Below are positions 1 to 12,940 of a stretch of DNA of 64,000 bases, piece by piece. A program made the position numbers and the translations under genes. The notes beneath the pieces are model-generated. The model was not told the origin of the DNA, did not search any database, and worked only from the letters and a program-made list of their open reading frames with translations. Source of the DNA: Ecdyonurus torrentis (lineage: Eukaryota > Arthropoda > Insecta > Ephemeroptera > Heptageniidae); NCBI GenBank assembly GCA_949318235.1, contig OX439131.1, positions 16,659,189-16,723,188 on the forward strand, given 5' to 3'. Numbering within the stretch: position 1 is the stretch's first letter; each line of letters opens with the position of its first letter.

Positions 1-173
1 TGTTTTTGTATTTTACATAATGCTTTCATATGTTTTTAATATAGTAAAAAGTGAAAATTTTGCGATTAAACGATCGGTAAAAAAAAGCTTCACATAATAC
101 ACACACGTTTGTTTGTAACAAAGCTGTAGGCGTCCGAACCTATTAGGAAATCTCGTTTAATTCCCTGTCTTGA
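1..173 (+). repeat. Satellite monomer type m1 (first exemplar)
   Basis: This is the first monomer type of the trimer, 173 bp. It starts at TGTTTTTGTATTTTACATAA and ends in TTCCCTGTCTTGA. It is the most variable of the three types. Its first half (about bases 20-85 of the monomer) defines sub-classes: class A has GCTTTCATATG and AATATAG, class B has CATTCAATTTTTTTT, class C has TTAGATCGT, and class D has GGGATTAAACTATT. The second half, with AGGCGTCCGAACCTATTAGG, is nearly constant across the array. Confidence 0.95.
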
Positions 174-176
174 TGT

Positions 177-193
177 TTATGTATTTTACATAA
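177..193. other. Dyad at the start of satellite monomer m2
   Basis: TTATGTA, TTT, TACATAA is a perfect 7-bp inverted repeat with a 3-base centre. The m1 and m3 starts (TTTTGTATTTTACATAA and TTTTGTATTTTTCATAA) are imperfect versions of it, so the site recurs about every 172 bp. The sequence shows the symmetry directly; protein binding is only a possibility. Confidence 0.6.
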
Positions 194-271
194 GCAATTT
201 ATGTGTTTTTTTTACCGTAATTTAGAGAAAATATTATGTTAAAGGAATCTGTAAAATATAACACAAGATAT

Positions 272-293
272 ACACACACCTATGTTTGTGTGT
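272..293. other. ACACACA / TGTGTGT dyad box of the satellite
   Basis: ACACACA (272-278) pairs with TGTGTGT (287-293) around the loop CCTATGTT. Every monomer type carries a related box: m1 has ACACACACGTTTGTTTGT or ACACACACGTATGTTTGT (99-116 in the first trimer), and m3 has ACACACATCTATGTTTGT (444-461). This conserved CA-rich / TATGTTTGT box is the strongest shared element of the three monomer types. It might serve as a site for a satellite-binding protein in the way the CENP-B box does in mammals, but it does not match the CENP-B box itself. Confidence 0.6.
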
Positions 294-346
294 GGGTAGT
301 ACAAATCCCAATCTATGTTGAAAATTAGTTTTGAATCCTAGCGCGA

Positions 347-518
347 TGTTTTTGTATTTTTTATAAGCCATAATTATGTATTTAAGCTAATATTAAGTAA
401 AAATATTATGTTTAAAGTATATTCAAAATAGGCATTGCATAATACACACATCTATGTTTGTGAGCAAGCAGTGAGGGTCCCCACCGATCTTGAAATCTTG
501 TTTTATTTCATGGCGCAA
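347..518 (+). repeat. Satellite monomer type m3 (first exemplar)
   Basis: This is the third monomer of the trimer, 172 bp, from TGTTTTTGTATTTTTTATAA to CATGGCGCAA. Marker segments are CATAATTATGTATTTAAG, TAATACACACATCTATG and CAGTGAGGGTCC followed by CCACC or TTACC. Variation sits in the middle (AAAGAATAGG, AAAGAATATTTA or AATAATATTTAT) and at the end (TCTCGTTTTTTTT versus TCTTGTTTTATTT). The ends correlate with the class of the following m1, so the array evolves as trimers rather than as free monomers. Confidence 0.95.
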
Positions 519-2417
519 TGTTTTTGTATTTTACATAATGCATTCAATTTTTTTTAGATAGTAAAAAGTGAAAATGTTGTGATTAAAGGATCAATAAAAA
601 CAAGCTTCACATAATAAACACACGTTTGTTTTTAACAAAGTTGAAGGCGTCTGAACCTATTAGGAAATCTCGTTTAATTCCCTGTCTTGATGTTTATGTA
701 TTTTACATAAGCCTTTTATGTGTTTGTTTGACCGTATTTTAGAGAAAATATTATGTTAAAGGAATCTGTAAAATATAACACAAGATAAACACACACCAAT
801 GTTTGTGTGTGGGTAGTACAAATCCCAATCTATGTTGAAAATTAGTTTTGAATCCTAGCGCGATGTTTTTGTATTTTTTATAAGCCATAATTATGTATTT
901 AAGCTAATATTAAGTAAAAATATATTGTTTAATAATATTTATAATAGGCATCGCATAATACACACATCTATGTTTGTGAGCAAGCAGTGAGGGTCCCCAC
1001 CGATCTTGAAATCTTGTTTTATTTCATGGCGTAATGTTTTTGTATTTTACTTAATGCATTCATATGTTTTTTAGATCGTAAAAAGTGAAAATTTTGTGAT
1101 TAAACGATCGGTAAAAACAAGCTTCACATAATACACACACGTATGTTTGTAAGAAAGCTGTAGGCGTCCGAACCTATTAGGAAATCTCGTTTAATTCCCT
1201 GTCTTGATGTTTATGTATTTTACATAAGCCTTTTATGTGTTTGTTTGACCGTATTTTAGAGAAAATATTATGTTAAAGGAACCTGTAAAATATAACACAA
1301 GATATACACACACCTATGTTTGTGTGTGGGTAGTACAAATCCCAATCTATGTTGAAAATTAGTTTTGAATCCTAGCGCGATGTTTTTGTATTTTTCATAA
1401 GCCATAATTATGTATTTAAGATAATATTAAGTAAAAATATTATGTTTAAAGAATATTTAAAATAGGCATTGCATAATACACACATCTATGTTTGTGAGCA
1501 AACAGTGAGGGTCCTTACCGATCTTGAAATCTTGTTTTATTTCATGGCGCAATGTTTTTGTATTTTACTTAATGCATTCATATGTTTTTTAGATAATAAA
1601 AAGTGAAAATTTTGGGATTAAACTATTAAAAAAAAAGCTTCACTTAATACACACACGTATGTTTGTAAGAAAGCTGTAGGCGTCCGAACCTATTAGGAAA
1701 TCACGTTTAATTCCCTGTCTTGATGTTTATGTATTTTACATAAGCAATTTATGTGTTTTTTTGACCGTAATTTAGAGAAAATATTATGTTAAAGGAATCT
1801 GTAAAATATAACACAAGATATACACACACCTATGTTTGTGTGTGGGTAGTACAAATCCCAATCTATGTTGAAAATTAGTTTTAAATCCTAGCGCGATGTT
1901 TTTGTATTTTTCATAAGCCATAATTATGTATTTAAGATAATATTAAGTAAAAATATTATGTTTAAAGAATAGGTAAAAATAGGCATCGCATAATACACAC
2001 ATCTATGTTTGTGAGCAAGCAGTGAGGGTCCCCACCGATCTTGAAATCTCGTTTTTTTTCATGGCACAATGTTTTTGTATTTTACATAATGCTTTCATAT
2101 GTTTTTAATATAGTAAAAAGTGAAAATTTTGCGATTAAACGATCGGTAAAAAAAAGCTGCACATAATACACACACGTTTGTTTGTAACAAAGCTGTAGGC
2201 GTCCGAACCTATTAGGAAATCTCGTTTAATTCCCTGTCTTGATGTTTATGTATTTTACATAAGCAATTTATGTGTTTGTTTGACCGTATTTTAGAGAAAA
2301 TATTATGTTAAAGGAATCTGTAAAATATAACACAAGATATACACACACCTATGTTTGTGTGTGGGTAGTACAAATCCCAATCTATGTTGAAAATTAGTTT
2401 TGAATCCTAGCGCGATG

Positions 2418-2432
2418 TTTTTTTTTTTTTTT
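2418..2432 (+). repeat. Poly-T variant of the m3 start box
   Basis: In this m3 copy the usual GTTTTTGTATTTTTTATAAG is replaced by an unbroken T run before ATAAGCC. The same variant recurs near 15358, 18978 and 24154, once in each large unit, with the T run one base or so shorter. It is a useful mark for tracing the copies of the large unit. Confidence 0.85.
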
Positions 2433-5400
2433 ATAAGCCATAATTATGTATTTAAGCTAATATTAAGTAAAAATATTATGTTTAATAATATTTATAATAG
2501 GCATCGCATAATACACACATCTATGTTTGTGAGCAAGCAGTGAGGGTCCCCACCGATCTTGAAATCTTGTTCTATTTCATGGCGTAATGTTTTTGTATTT
2601 TACTTAATGCATTCATATGTTTTTAGATCGTAAAAATTGAAAATTTTGTGATTAAACGATCGGTAAAAACAAGCTTCACATAATACACACACGTATGTTT
2701 GTAAGAAAGCTGTAGGCGTCCAAACCTATTAGGAAATCTCGTTTAATTCCCTGTCTTGATGTTTATGTATTTTACATAAGCCTTTTATGTGTTTGTTTGA
2801 CCGTATTTTAGAGAAAATATTATGTTAAAGGAATCTGTAAAATATAACACAAAATATACACACACCTATGTTTGTGTGTGGGTAGTACAAATCCCAATCT
2901 ATGTTGAAAATTAGTTTTGAATCCTAGCGCGATGTTTTTGTATTTTTCATAAGCCATAATTATGTATTTAAGATAATATTAAGTAAAAATATTATGTTTA
3001 AAGAATATTTAAAATAGGCATTGCATAATACACACATCTATGTTTGTGAGCAAACAGTGAGGGTCCTTACCGATCTTGAAATCTTGTTTTATTTCATGGC
3101 GCAATGTTTTTGTATTTTACATAATGCATTCATATGTTTTTAAGATAGTAAAAAGTGAAAATTTTGGAATTAAACTATTAAAAAAAAAGCTTCACTTAAT
3201 ACACACACGTATGTTTGTAAGAAAGCTGTAGGCGTCCGAACCTATTAGGAAATCTCGTTTAATTCCCTGTCTTGATGTTTATGTATTTTACATAAGCCTT
3301 TTTTTGTGTTTGTTTGACCGTATTTTAGAGAAAATATTATGTTAAAGGAATCTGTAAAATATAACACAAGATATACACACACCTATGTTTGTGTGTGGGT
3401 AGTACAAATCCCAATCTATGTTGAAAATTAGTTTTGAATCCTAGCGCGATGTTTTTGTATTTTTCATAAGCCATAATTATGTATTTAAGATAATATTAAG
3501 TAAAAATATTATGTTTAAAGAATAGGTAAAAATAGGCATCGCATAATACACACATCTATGTTTGTGAGTAAGCAGTGAGGGTCCCCACCGATCTTGAAAT
3601 CTCGTTTTTTTTCATGGCACAATGTTTTTGTATTTTACATAATGCTTTCATATGTTTTTAATATAGTAAAAAGTGAAAATTTTGAGATTGAACGATCGGT
3701 AAAAAAAAGCTTCACATAATACACACACGTTTGTTTGTAACAAAGCTGTAGGCGTCCGAACCTATTAGGAAATCTCGTTTAATTCCCTGTCTTGATGTTT
3801 ATGTATTTTACATAAGCCTTTTATGTGTTTTTTTGACCGTAATTTAGAGAAAATATTATGTTAAGGGAATCTGTAAAATATAACACAAGATATACACACA
3901 CCTATGTTTGTGTGTGGGTAGTACAAATCCCAATCTATGTTGAAAATTAGTTTTGAATCCTAGCGCAATGTTTTTGTATTTTTTATAAGCCATAATTATG
4001 TATTTAAGCTAATATTAAGTAAAAATATTATGTTTAAAAAATATTCAAAATAGGCAGTGCATAATACACACATCTATGTTTGTGAGCAAGCAGTGAGTGT
4101 CCCCACCGATCTTGAAATCTTGTTTTATTTCATGGCGCAATGTTTTTGTATTTTACTTAATGCATTCATATGTTCTTTAGATAGTAAAAAGTGAAAATTT
4201 TGTGATTAAAAGATCAATAAAAACAAGCTTCACATAATACACACACGTATGTTTGTAAGAAAGCTGTAGGCGTCCGAACCTATTAGGAAATCTTGTTTAA
4301 TTCCCTGTCTTGATGTTTATGTATTTTACATAAACCTTTTATGTGTTTGTTTGACCGTATTTTAGAGAAAATATTATGTTAAAGGAATCTGTAAAATATA
4401 ACACAAGATATACACACACCTATGTTTGTGTGTGGGTAGTACAAATCCCAATCTATGTTGAAAATTAGTTTTGAATCCTAGCGCGATGTTTTTGTATTTT
4501 TCATAAGCCATAATTATGTATTTAAGATAATATTAAGTAAAAATATTATGTTTAAAGAATATTTAAAATAGGAATTGCATAATACACACATCTATGTTTG
4601 TGAGCAAACAGTGAGGGTCCTTACCGATCTTGAAATCTCGTTTTATTTCATGGCGCAATGTTTTTGTATTTTACATAATGCATTCATATGTTTTTAAGAT
4701 AGTAAAAAGTGAAAATTTTGCGATTAAACGATCGGTAAAAAAAAGCTTCACTTAATACACACACGTATGTTTGTAAGAAAGCTGTAGGCGTCCGAACCTA
4801 TTAGGAAATCTCGTTTAATTCCCTGTCTTGATGTTTATGTATTTTACATAAGCAATTTATGTGTTTTTTTGACCGTAATTTAGAGAAAATATTATGTTAA
4901 AGGAATCTGTAAAATATAACACAAGATATACACACACCTATGTTTGTGTGTGGGTAGTACAAATCCCAATCTATGTTGAAAATTAGTTTTGAATCCTAGC
5001 GCGATGTTTTTGTATTTTTTATAAGCCATAATTATGTATTTAAGCTAATATTAAGTAAAAATATTATGTTTAAAGTATAGGTAAAAATAGGCATCGCATA
5101 ATACACACATCTATGTTTGTGAGCAAGCAGTGAGGGTCCCCACCGATCTTGAAATCTCGTTTTTTTTCATGGCACAATGTTTTTGTATTTTACATAATGC
5201 TTTCATATGTTTTTAATATAGTAAAAAGTGAAAATGTTGTGATTAAAAGATCAATAAAAACAAGCTTCACATAATACACACACGTATGTTTGTAAGAAAG
5301 CTGTAGGCGTCCGAACCTATTAGGAAATCTTGTTTAATTCCCTGTCTTGATGTTTATGTATTTTACATAAGCCTTTTATGTGTTTGTTTGACCGTATTTT

Positions 5401-8400
5401 AGAGAAAATATTATGTTAAAGGAATCTGTAAAATATAACACAAGATATACACACACCTATGTTTGTGTGTGGGTAGTACAAATCCCAATCTATGTTGAAA
5501 ATTAGTTTTGAATCCTAGCGCGATGTTTTTGTATTTTTTATAAGCCATAATTATGTATTTAAGCTAATATTAAGTAAAAATATTATGTTTAATAATATTT
5601 ATAATAGGCATCGCATAATACACACATCTATGTTTGTGAGCAAGCAGTGAGGGTCCCCACCGATCTTGAAATCTTGTTCTATTTCATGGCGTAATGTTTT
5701 TGTATTTTACTTAATGCATTCATATGTTTTTTAGATCGTAAAAAGTGAAAATTTTGTGATTAAACGATCGGTAAAAACAAGCTTCACATAATACACACAC
5801 GTATGTTTGTAAGAAAGCTGTAGGCGTCCGCACCTATTAGGAAATCTCGTTTAATTCCCTGTCTTGATGTTTATGTATTTTACATAAGCCTTTTATGTGT
5901 TTGTTTGACGGTATTTTAGAGAAAATATTATGTTAAAGGAATCTGTAAAATATAACACAAGATATACACACACCTATGTTTGTGTGTGGGTAGTACAAAT
6001 CTTAATCTATGTTGAAAATTAGTTTTGAATCCTAGCGCGATGTTTTTGTATTTTTCATAAGCCATAATAATGTATTTAATATAATATTAAGTAAAAATAT
6101 TATGTTTAAAGAATATTTAAAATAGGCATTGCATAATACACACATCTATGTTTGTGAGCAAACAGTGAGGGTCCTTACCGATCTTGAAATCTTGTTTTAT
6201 TTCATGGCGCAATGTTTTTGTATTTTACATAATGCATTCATATGTTTTTAAGATAGTAAAAAGTGAAAATTTTGGGATTAAACAATTAAAAAAAAAGCTT
6301 CACTTAATACACACACGTATGTTTGTAAGAAAGCTGTAGGCGTCCGAACCTATTAGGAAATCTCGTTTAATTCCCTGTCTTGATGTTTATGTATTTTACA
6401 TAAGCCTTTTATGTGTTTGTTTGACCGTATTTTAGAGAAAATATTATGTTAAAGGAATCTGTAAAATATAACACAAGATATACACACACCTATGTTTGTG
6501 TGTGGGTAGTACAAATCCCAATCTATGTTGAAAATTAGTTTTGAATCCTAGCGCGATGTTTTTGTATTTTTCATAAGCCATAATTATGTATTTAAGATAA
6601 TATTAAGTAAAAATATTATGTTTAAAGAATAGGTAAAAATAGGCATCGCATAATACACACATCTATGTTTGTGAGCAAGCAGTGAGGGTCCCCACCGATC
6701 TTGAAATCTCGTTTTTTTTCATGGCACAATGTTTTTGTATTTTACATAATGCTTTCATATGTTTTTAATATAGTAAAAAGTGAAAATGTTGTGATTAAAA
6801 GATCAATAAAAACAAGCTTCACATAATACACACACGTATGTTTGTAAGAAAGCTGTAGGCGTCCGAACCTATTAGGAAATCTTGTTTAATTCCCTGTCTT
6901 GATGTTTATGTATTTTACATAAGCCTTTTATGTGTTTGTTTGACCGTATTTTAGAGAAAATATTATGTTAAAGGAATCTGTAAAATATAACACAAGATAT
7001 ACACACACCTATGTTTGTGTGTGGGTAGTACAAATCCCAATCTATGTTGAAAATTAGTTTTGAATCCTAGCGCGATGTTTTTGTATTTTTCATAAGCCAT
7101 AATTATGTATTTAAGATAATATTAAGTAAAAATATTATGTTTAAAGAATAATTAAAATAGGCATTGCATAATACACACATCTCTGTTTGTGAGCAAACAG
7201 TGAGGGTCCTTACCGATCTTGAAATCTTGTTTTATTTCATGGCGCAATGTTTTTGTATTTTACATAATGCATTCATATGTTTTTAAGATAGTAAAAAGTG
7301 AAAATTTTGGGATTAAACTATTAAAAAAAAGCTTCACTTAATACACACACGTATGTTTGTAAGAAAGCTGTAGGCGTCCGAACCTATTAGGAAATCTCGT
7401 TTAATTCCCTGTCTTGATGTTTATGTATTTTACATAAGCCTTTTATGTGTTTGTTTGACGGTATTTTAGAGAAAATATTATGTTAAAGGAATCTGTAAAA
7501 TATAACACAAGATATACACACACCTATGTTTGTGTGTGGGTAGTACAAATCCCAATCTATGTTGAAAATTAGTTTTGAATCCTAGCGCGATGTTTTTGTA
7601 TTTTTCATAAGCCATAATTATGTATTTAAGATAATATTAAGTAAAAATATTATGTTTAAAGAATAGGTAAAAATAGGCATCGCATAATACACACATCTAT
7701 GTTTGTGAGCAAGCAGTGAGGGTCCCCACCGATCTTGAAATCTTGTTTTATTTCATGGCGTAATGTTTTTGTATTTTACTTAATGCATTCATATGTTTTT
7801 TAGATCGTAAAAAGTGAAAATTTTATGATTAAAGGATCAATAAAAACAAGCTTCACATAATAAACACACGTTTGTTTTTAACAAAGTTGAAGGCGTCTGA
7901 ACCTATTAGGAAATCTCGTTTAATTCCCTGTCTTGATGTTTATGTATTTTACATAAGCCTTGTATGTGTTTGTTTGACCGTATTTTAGAGAAAATATTAT
8001 GTTAAAGGAATCTGTAAAATATAACACAAGATATACACACACCTTTGTTTGTGTGTGGGTAGTACAAATCCCAATCTATGTTGAAAATTAGTTTTGAATC
8101 CTAGCGCGATGTTTTTGTATTTTTTATAAGCCATAATTATGTATTTAAGATAATATTAAGTAAAAATATTATGTTTAATAATATTTATAATAGGCATCGC
8201 ATAATACACACATCTATGTTTGTGAGCAAGCAGTGAGGGTCCCCACCGATCTTGAAATCTTGTTTTATTTCATGGCGTAATGTTTTTGTATTTTACTTAA
8301 TGCATTCATATGTTTTTTAGATCGTAAAAAGTGAAACTTTTGTGATTAAACGATCGGTAAAAACAAGCTTCACATAATACACACACGTATGTTTGTAAGA

Positions 8401-11400
8401 AAGCTGTAGGCGTCCGAACCTATTAGGAAATCTCGTTTAATTCCCTGTCTTGATGTTTATGTATTTTACATAAGCCTTTTATGTGTTTGTTTGACCGTAT
8501 TTTAGAGAAAATATTATGTTAAAGGAATCTGTAAAATATAACACAAGATATACACACACCTATGTTTGTGTGTGGGTAGTACAAATCCCAATCTATGTTG
8601 AAAATTAGTTTTGAATCCTAGCGCGATGTTTTTGTATTTTTCATAAGCCATAATTATGTATTTAAGATAATATTAAGTAAAAATATTATGTTTAAAGAAT
8701 ATTTAAAATAGGCATTGCATAATACACACATCTATGTTTGTGAGCAAACAGTGAGGGTCCTTACCGATCTTGAAATCTTGTTTTATTTCATGGCGCAATG
8801 TTTTTGTATTTTACATAATGCATTCATATGTTTTTAAGATAGTAAAAAGTGAAAATTTTGGGATTAAACTATTAAAAAAAAAGCTTAACTTAATACACAC
8901 ACGTATGTTTGTAAGAAAGCTGTAGGCGTCCGAACCTATTAGGAAATCTCGTTTAATTCCCTGTCTTGATGTTTATGTATTTTACATAAGCCTTTTATGT
9001 GTTTGTTTGACCGTATTTTAGAGAAAATATTATGTTAAAGGAATCTGTAAAATATAACACAAGATATACACACACCTATGTTTGTGTGTAGGTAGTACAA
9101 ATCCCAATCTATAACGAAAATTAGTTTTAAATCCTAGCGCGATGTTTTTGTATTTTTCATAAGCCATAATTATGTATTTAAGATAATATTAAGTAAAAAT
9201 ATTATGTTTAAAGAATAGGTAAAAATAGGCATCGCATAATACACACATCTATGTTTGTGAGCAAGCAGTGAGGGTCCCCACCGATCTTGAAATCTCGTTT
9301 TTTTTCATGGCACAATGTTTTTGTATTTTACATAATGCTTTCATATGTTTTTAATATAGTAAAAAGTGAAAATTTTGAGATTAAACGATCGGTAAAAAAA
9401 AGCTTCACATAATACACACACGTTTGTTTTTAACAAAGCTGTAGGCGTCCAAACCTATTAGGAAATCTTGTTTAATTCCCTGTCTTGATGTTTATGTATT
9501 TTACATAAGCCTTTTATGTGTTTGTTTGACCGTATTTTAGAGAAAATATTATGTTAAAGGAATCTGTAAAATATAACACAAGATATACACACACCTATGT
9601 TTGTGTGTGGGTAGTACAAATCCCAATCTATGTTGAAAATTAGTTTTGAATCCTAGCGCGATGTTTTTGTATTTTTCATAAGCCATAATTATGTATTTAA
9701 GATAATATTAAGTAAAAATATTATGTTTAAAGAATAGGTAAAAATAGGCATCGCATAATACACACATCTGTGTTTGTGAGCAAGCAGTGAGGGTCCCCAC
9801 CGATCTTGAAATCTCGTTTTTTTTCATGGCACAATGTTTTTGTATTTTACATAATGCTTTCATATGTTTTTAATATAGTAAAAAGTGAAAATTTTGCGAT
9901 TAAACGATCGGTAAAAAAAAGCTTCACATAATACACACACGTTTGTTTGTAACAAAGCTGTAGGCGTCCGAACCTATTAGGAAATCTCGTTTAATTCCCT
10001 GTCTTGATGTTTATGTATTTTACATAAGCAATTTATGTGTTTTTTTGACCGTAATTTAGAGAAAATATTATGTTAAAGGAATCTGTAAAATATAAATCAA
10101 GATATACACACACCTATGTTTGTGTGTGGGTAGTACAAATCCCAATCTATGTTGAAAATTAGTTTTGAATCCTAGCGCGATGTTTTTGTATTTTTTATAA
10201 GCCATAATTATGTATTTAAGCTAATATTAACTAAAAATATTATGTTTAAAGAATATTCAAAATAGGCATTGCATAATACACACATCTATGTTTGTGAGCA
10301 AGCAGTGAGGGTCCCCACCGATCTTGAAATCTTGTTTTATTTCATGGCGCAATGTTTTTGTATTTTACTTAATGCATTCATATGTTTTTTAGATAGTAAA
10401 AAGTGAAAATGTTGTGATTAAACGATCGGTAAAAAAAAGCTTCACATAATACACACACGTATGTTTGTAACAAAGCTGTAGGCGTCCGAACCTATTAGGA
10501 AATCTCGTTTAATTCCCTGTCATGATGTTTATGTATTTTACATAAGCCTTGTATGTGTTTGTTTGACCGTATTTTAGAGAAAATATTATGTTAAAGGAAT
10601 CTGTAAAATATAACACAAGATATACACACACCTATGTTTGTGTGTGGGTAGTACAAATCCCAATCTATGTTGAAAATTAGTTTTGAATCCTAGCGCGATG
10701 TTTTTGTATTTTTTATAAGCCATAATTATGTATTTAAGCTAATATTAAGTAAAAATATTATGTTTAATAATATTTATAATAGGCATCGCATAATACACAC
10801 ATCTATGTTTGTGAGCAAGCAGTGAGGGTCCCCACCGATCTTGAAATCTTGTTTTATTTCATGGCGTAATGTTTTTGTATTTTACTTAATGCATTCATAT
10901 GTTTTTTAGATCGTAAAAAGTGAAAATTTTGTGATTAAACGATCGGTAAAAACAAGCTTCACATAATACACACACGTATGTTTGTAAGAAAGCTGTAGGC
11001 GTCCGAACCTATTAGGAAATCTCGTTTAATTCCCTGTCTTGATGTTTATGTATTTTACATAAGCCTTTTATGTGTTTGTTTGACCGTATTTTAGAGAAAA
11101 TATTATGTTAAAGGAATCTGTAAAATATAACACAAGATATACACACACCTATGTTTGTGTATGGGTAGTACAAATCCCAATCTATGTTGAAAATTAGTTT
11201 TGAATCCTAGCGCGATGTTTTTGTATTTTTCATAAGCCATAATTATGTATTTAAGATAATATTAAGTAAAAATATTATGTTTAAAGAATATTTAAAATAG
11301 GCATTGCATAATACACACATCTATGTTTGTGAGCAAACAGTGAGGGTCCTTACCGATCTTGAAATCTTGTTTTATTTCATGGCGCAATGTTTTTGTATTT

Positions 11401-12940
11401 TACATAATGCATTCATATGTTTTTAAGATAGTAAAAAGTGAAAATTTTGGGATTAAACTATTAAAAAAAAAGCTTAACTTAATACACACACGTATGTTTG
11501 TAAGAAAGCTGTAGGCGTCCGAACCTATTAGGAAATCTCGTTTAATTCCCTGTCTTGATGTTTATGTATTTTACATAAGCCTTTTATTTGTTTGTTTGAC
11601 CGTATTTTAGAGAAAATATTATGTTAAAGGAATCTGTAAAATATAACACAAGATATACACACACCTTTGTTTGTGTGTAGGTAGTACAAATCCCAATCTA
11701 TGTTGAAAATTAGTTTTAAATCCTAGCGCGATGTTTTTGTATTTTTCATAAGCCATAATTATGTATTAAAGATAATATTAAGTAAAAATATTATGTTTAA
11801 AGAATATTTATAATAGGCATTGCATAATACACACATGTATGTTTGTGAGCAAGCAGTGAGGGTCCCCACCGATCTTGAAATCTTGTTTTATTTCATGGCG
11901 CAATGTTTTTGTATTTTACGTGATGCATTCATATGTATTTTAGATAATAAAAAGTGAAAATTTTTTGATTAAAGGATTGGTAAAAACAAGCTTCACATAA
12001 TACACACACGTATGTTTGTAAGAAAGCTGTAGGCGTCCGAACCTATTTGGAAATCTTGTTTAATTCCCTGTCTTGATGTTTATGTATTTTACATAAGCCT
12101 TTTATGTGTTTGTTTGACCGTATTTTAGAGAAAATATTATGTTAAAGGAATCTGTAAAATATAACACAAGATATACACACACCTATGTTTGTGTGTGGGT
12201 AGTACAAATCCCAATCTATGTTGAAAATTAGTTTTGAATCCTAGCGCGATGTTTTTGTATTTTTCATAAGCCATAATTATGTATTTAAGATAATATTAAA
12301 TAAAAATATTATGTTTAAGGAATATTTAAAATAGGCATTGCATAATACACACATCTATGTTTGTGAGCAAACAGTGAGGGTCCTTACCGATCTTGAAATC
12401 TTGTTTTATGTCATGGCGCAATGTTTTTGTATTTTACATAATGCATTCATATGTTTTTAAGATAGTAAAAAGTGAAAATTTTGGGATTAAACTATTGAAA
12501 AAAAAAAGCTTCACTTAATACACACACGTATGTTTGTAAGAAAGCTGTAGGCGTCCGAACCTATTAGGAAATCTCGTTTAATTCCCTGTCTTGATGTTTA
12601 TGTATTTTACATAAGCCTTTTATGTGTTTGTTTGACCGTATTTTAGAGAAAATATTATGTTAAAGGAATCTGTAAAATATAACACAAGATATACACACAC
12701 CTATGTTTGTGTGTGGGTAGTACAAATCCCAATCTATGTTGAAAATTAGTTTTGAATCCTAGCGCGATGTTTTTGTATTTTTCATAAGCCATAATTATGT
12801 ATTTAAGATAATATTAAGTAAAAATATTATGTTTAAAGAATAGGTAAAAATAGGCATCGCATAATACACACATCTATGTTTGTGAGCAAGCAGTGAGGGT
12901 CCCCACCGATCTTGAAATCTCGTTTTTTTTCATGGCACAA

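Larger units (their letters stand above)
174..346 (+). repeat. Satellite monomer type m2 (first exemplar)
   Basis: This is the middle monomer of the trimer, 173 bp. It opens with a perfect dyad TTATGTA-TTT-TACATAA (177-193) and holds a second dyad, ACACACA and TGTGTGT (272-278 and 287-293, 8-nt loop). From about base 60 of the monomer to its end (TTGAATCCTAGCGCGA) the sequence is almost the same in every copy, even in the diverged right edge of the array. Copies differ mainly in whether bases after TACATAAG read CAATTTATG or CCTTTTATG. Confidence 0.95.
1..12940. repeat. Large higher-order unit, copy 1 (25 trimers)
   Basis: Twenty-five trimers make a 12,940-bp block whose first bases recur at 12941 with the same private variants. 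Examples are the run of T before ACCGTAATTT at about 206, CATTCAATTTTTTTT at about 531, GTTGAAGGCGTCTG at about 641 and AAGCTGCACATAA at about 2155; the same marks lie 12,940 bp further on. The true start of the unit may lie left of the window, because position 1 is only where the window opens. Within the block, m1 classes run A-B-C-D-A-C-D-A and so on, with a C-D-A run recurring. Confidence 0.88.

Noticed and set aside
118..172. CENP-B box match in the complement of the GTCCGAACC part of m1
   Set aside because: GTTCGGACGCC shares TTCG only; the required A and CGGG positions do not fit.
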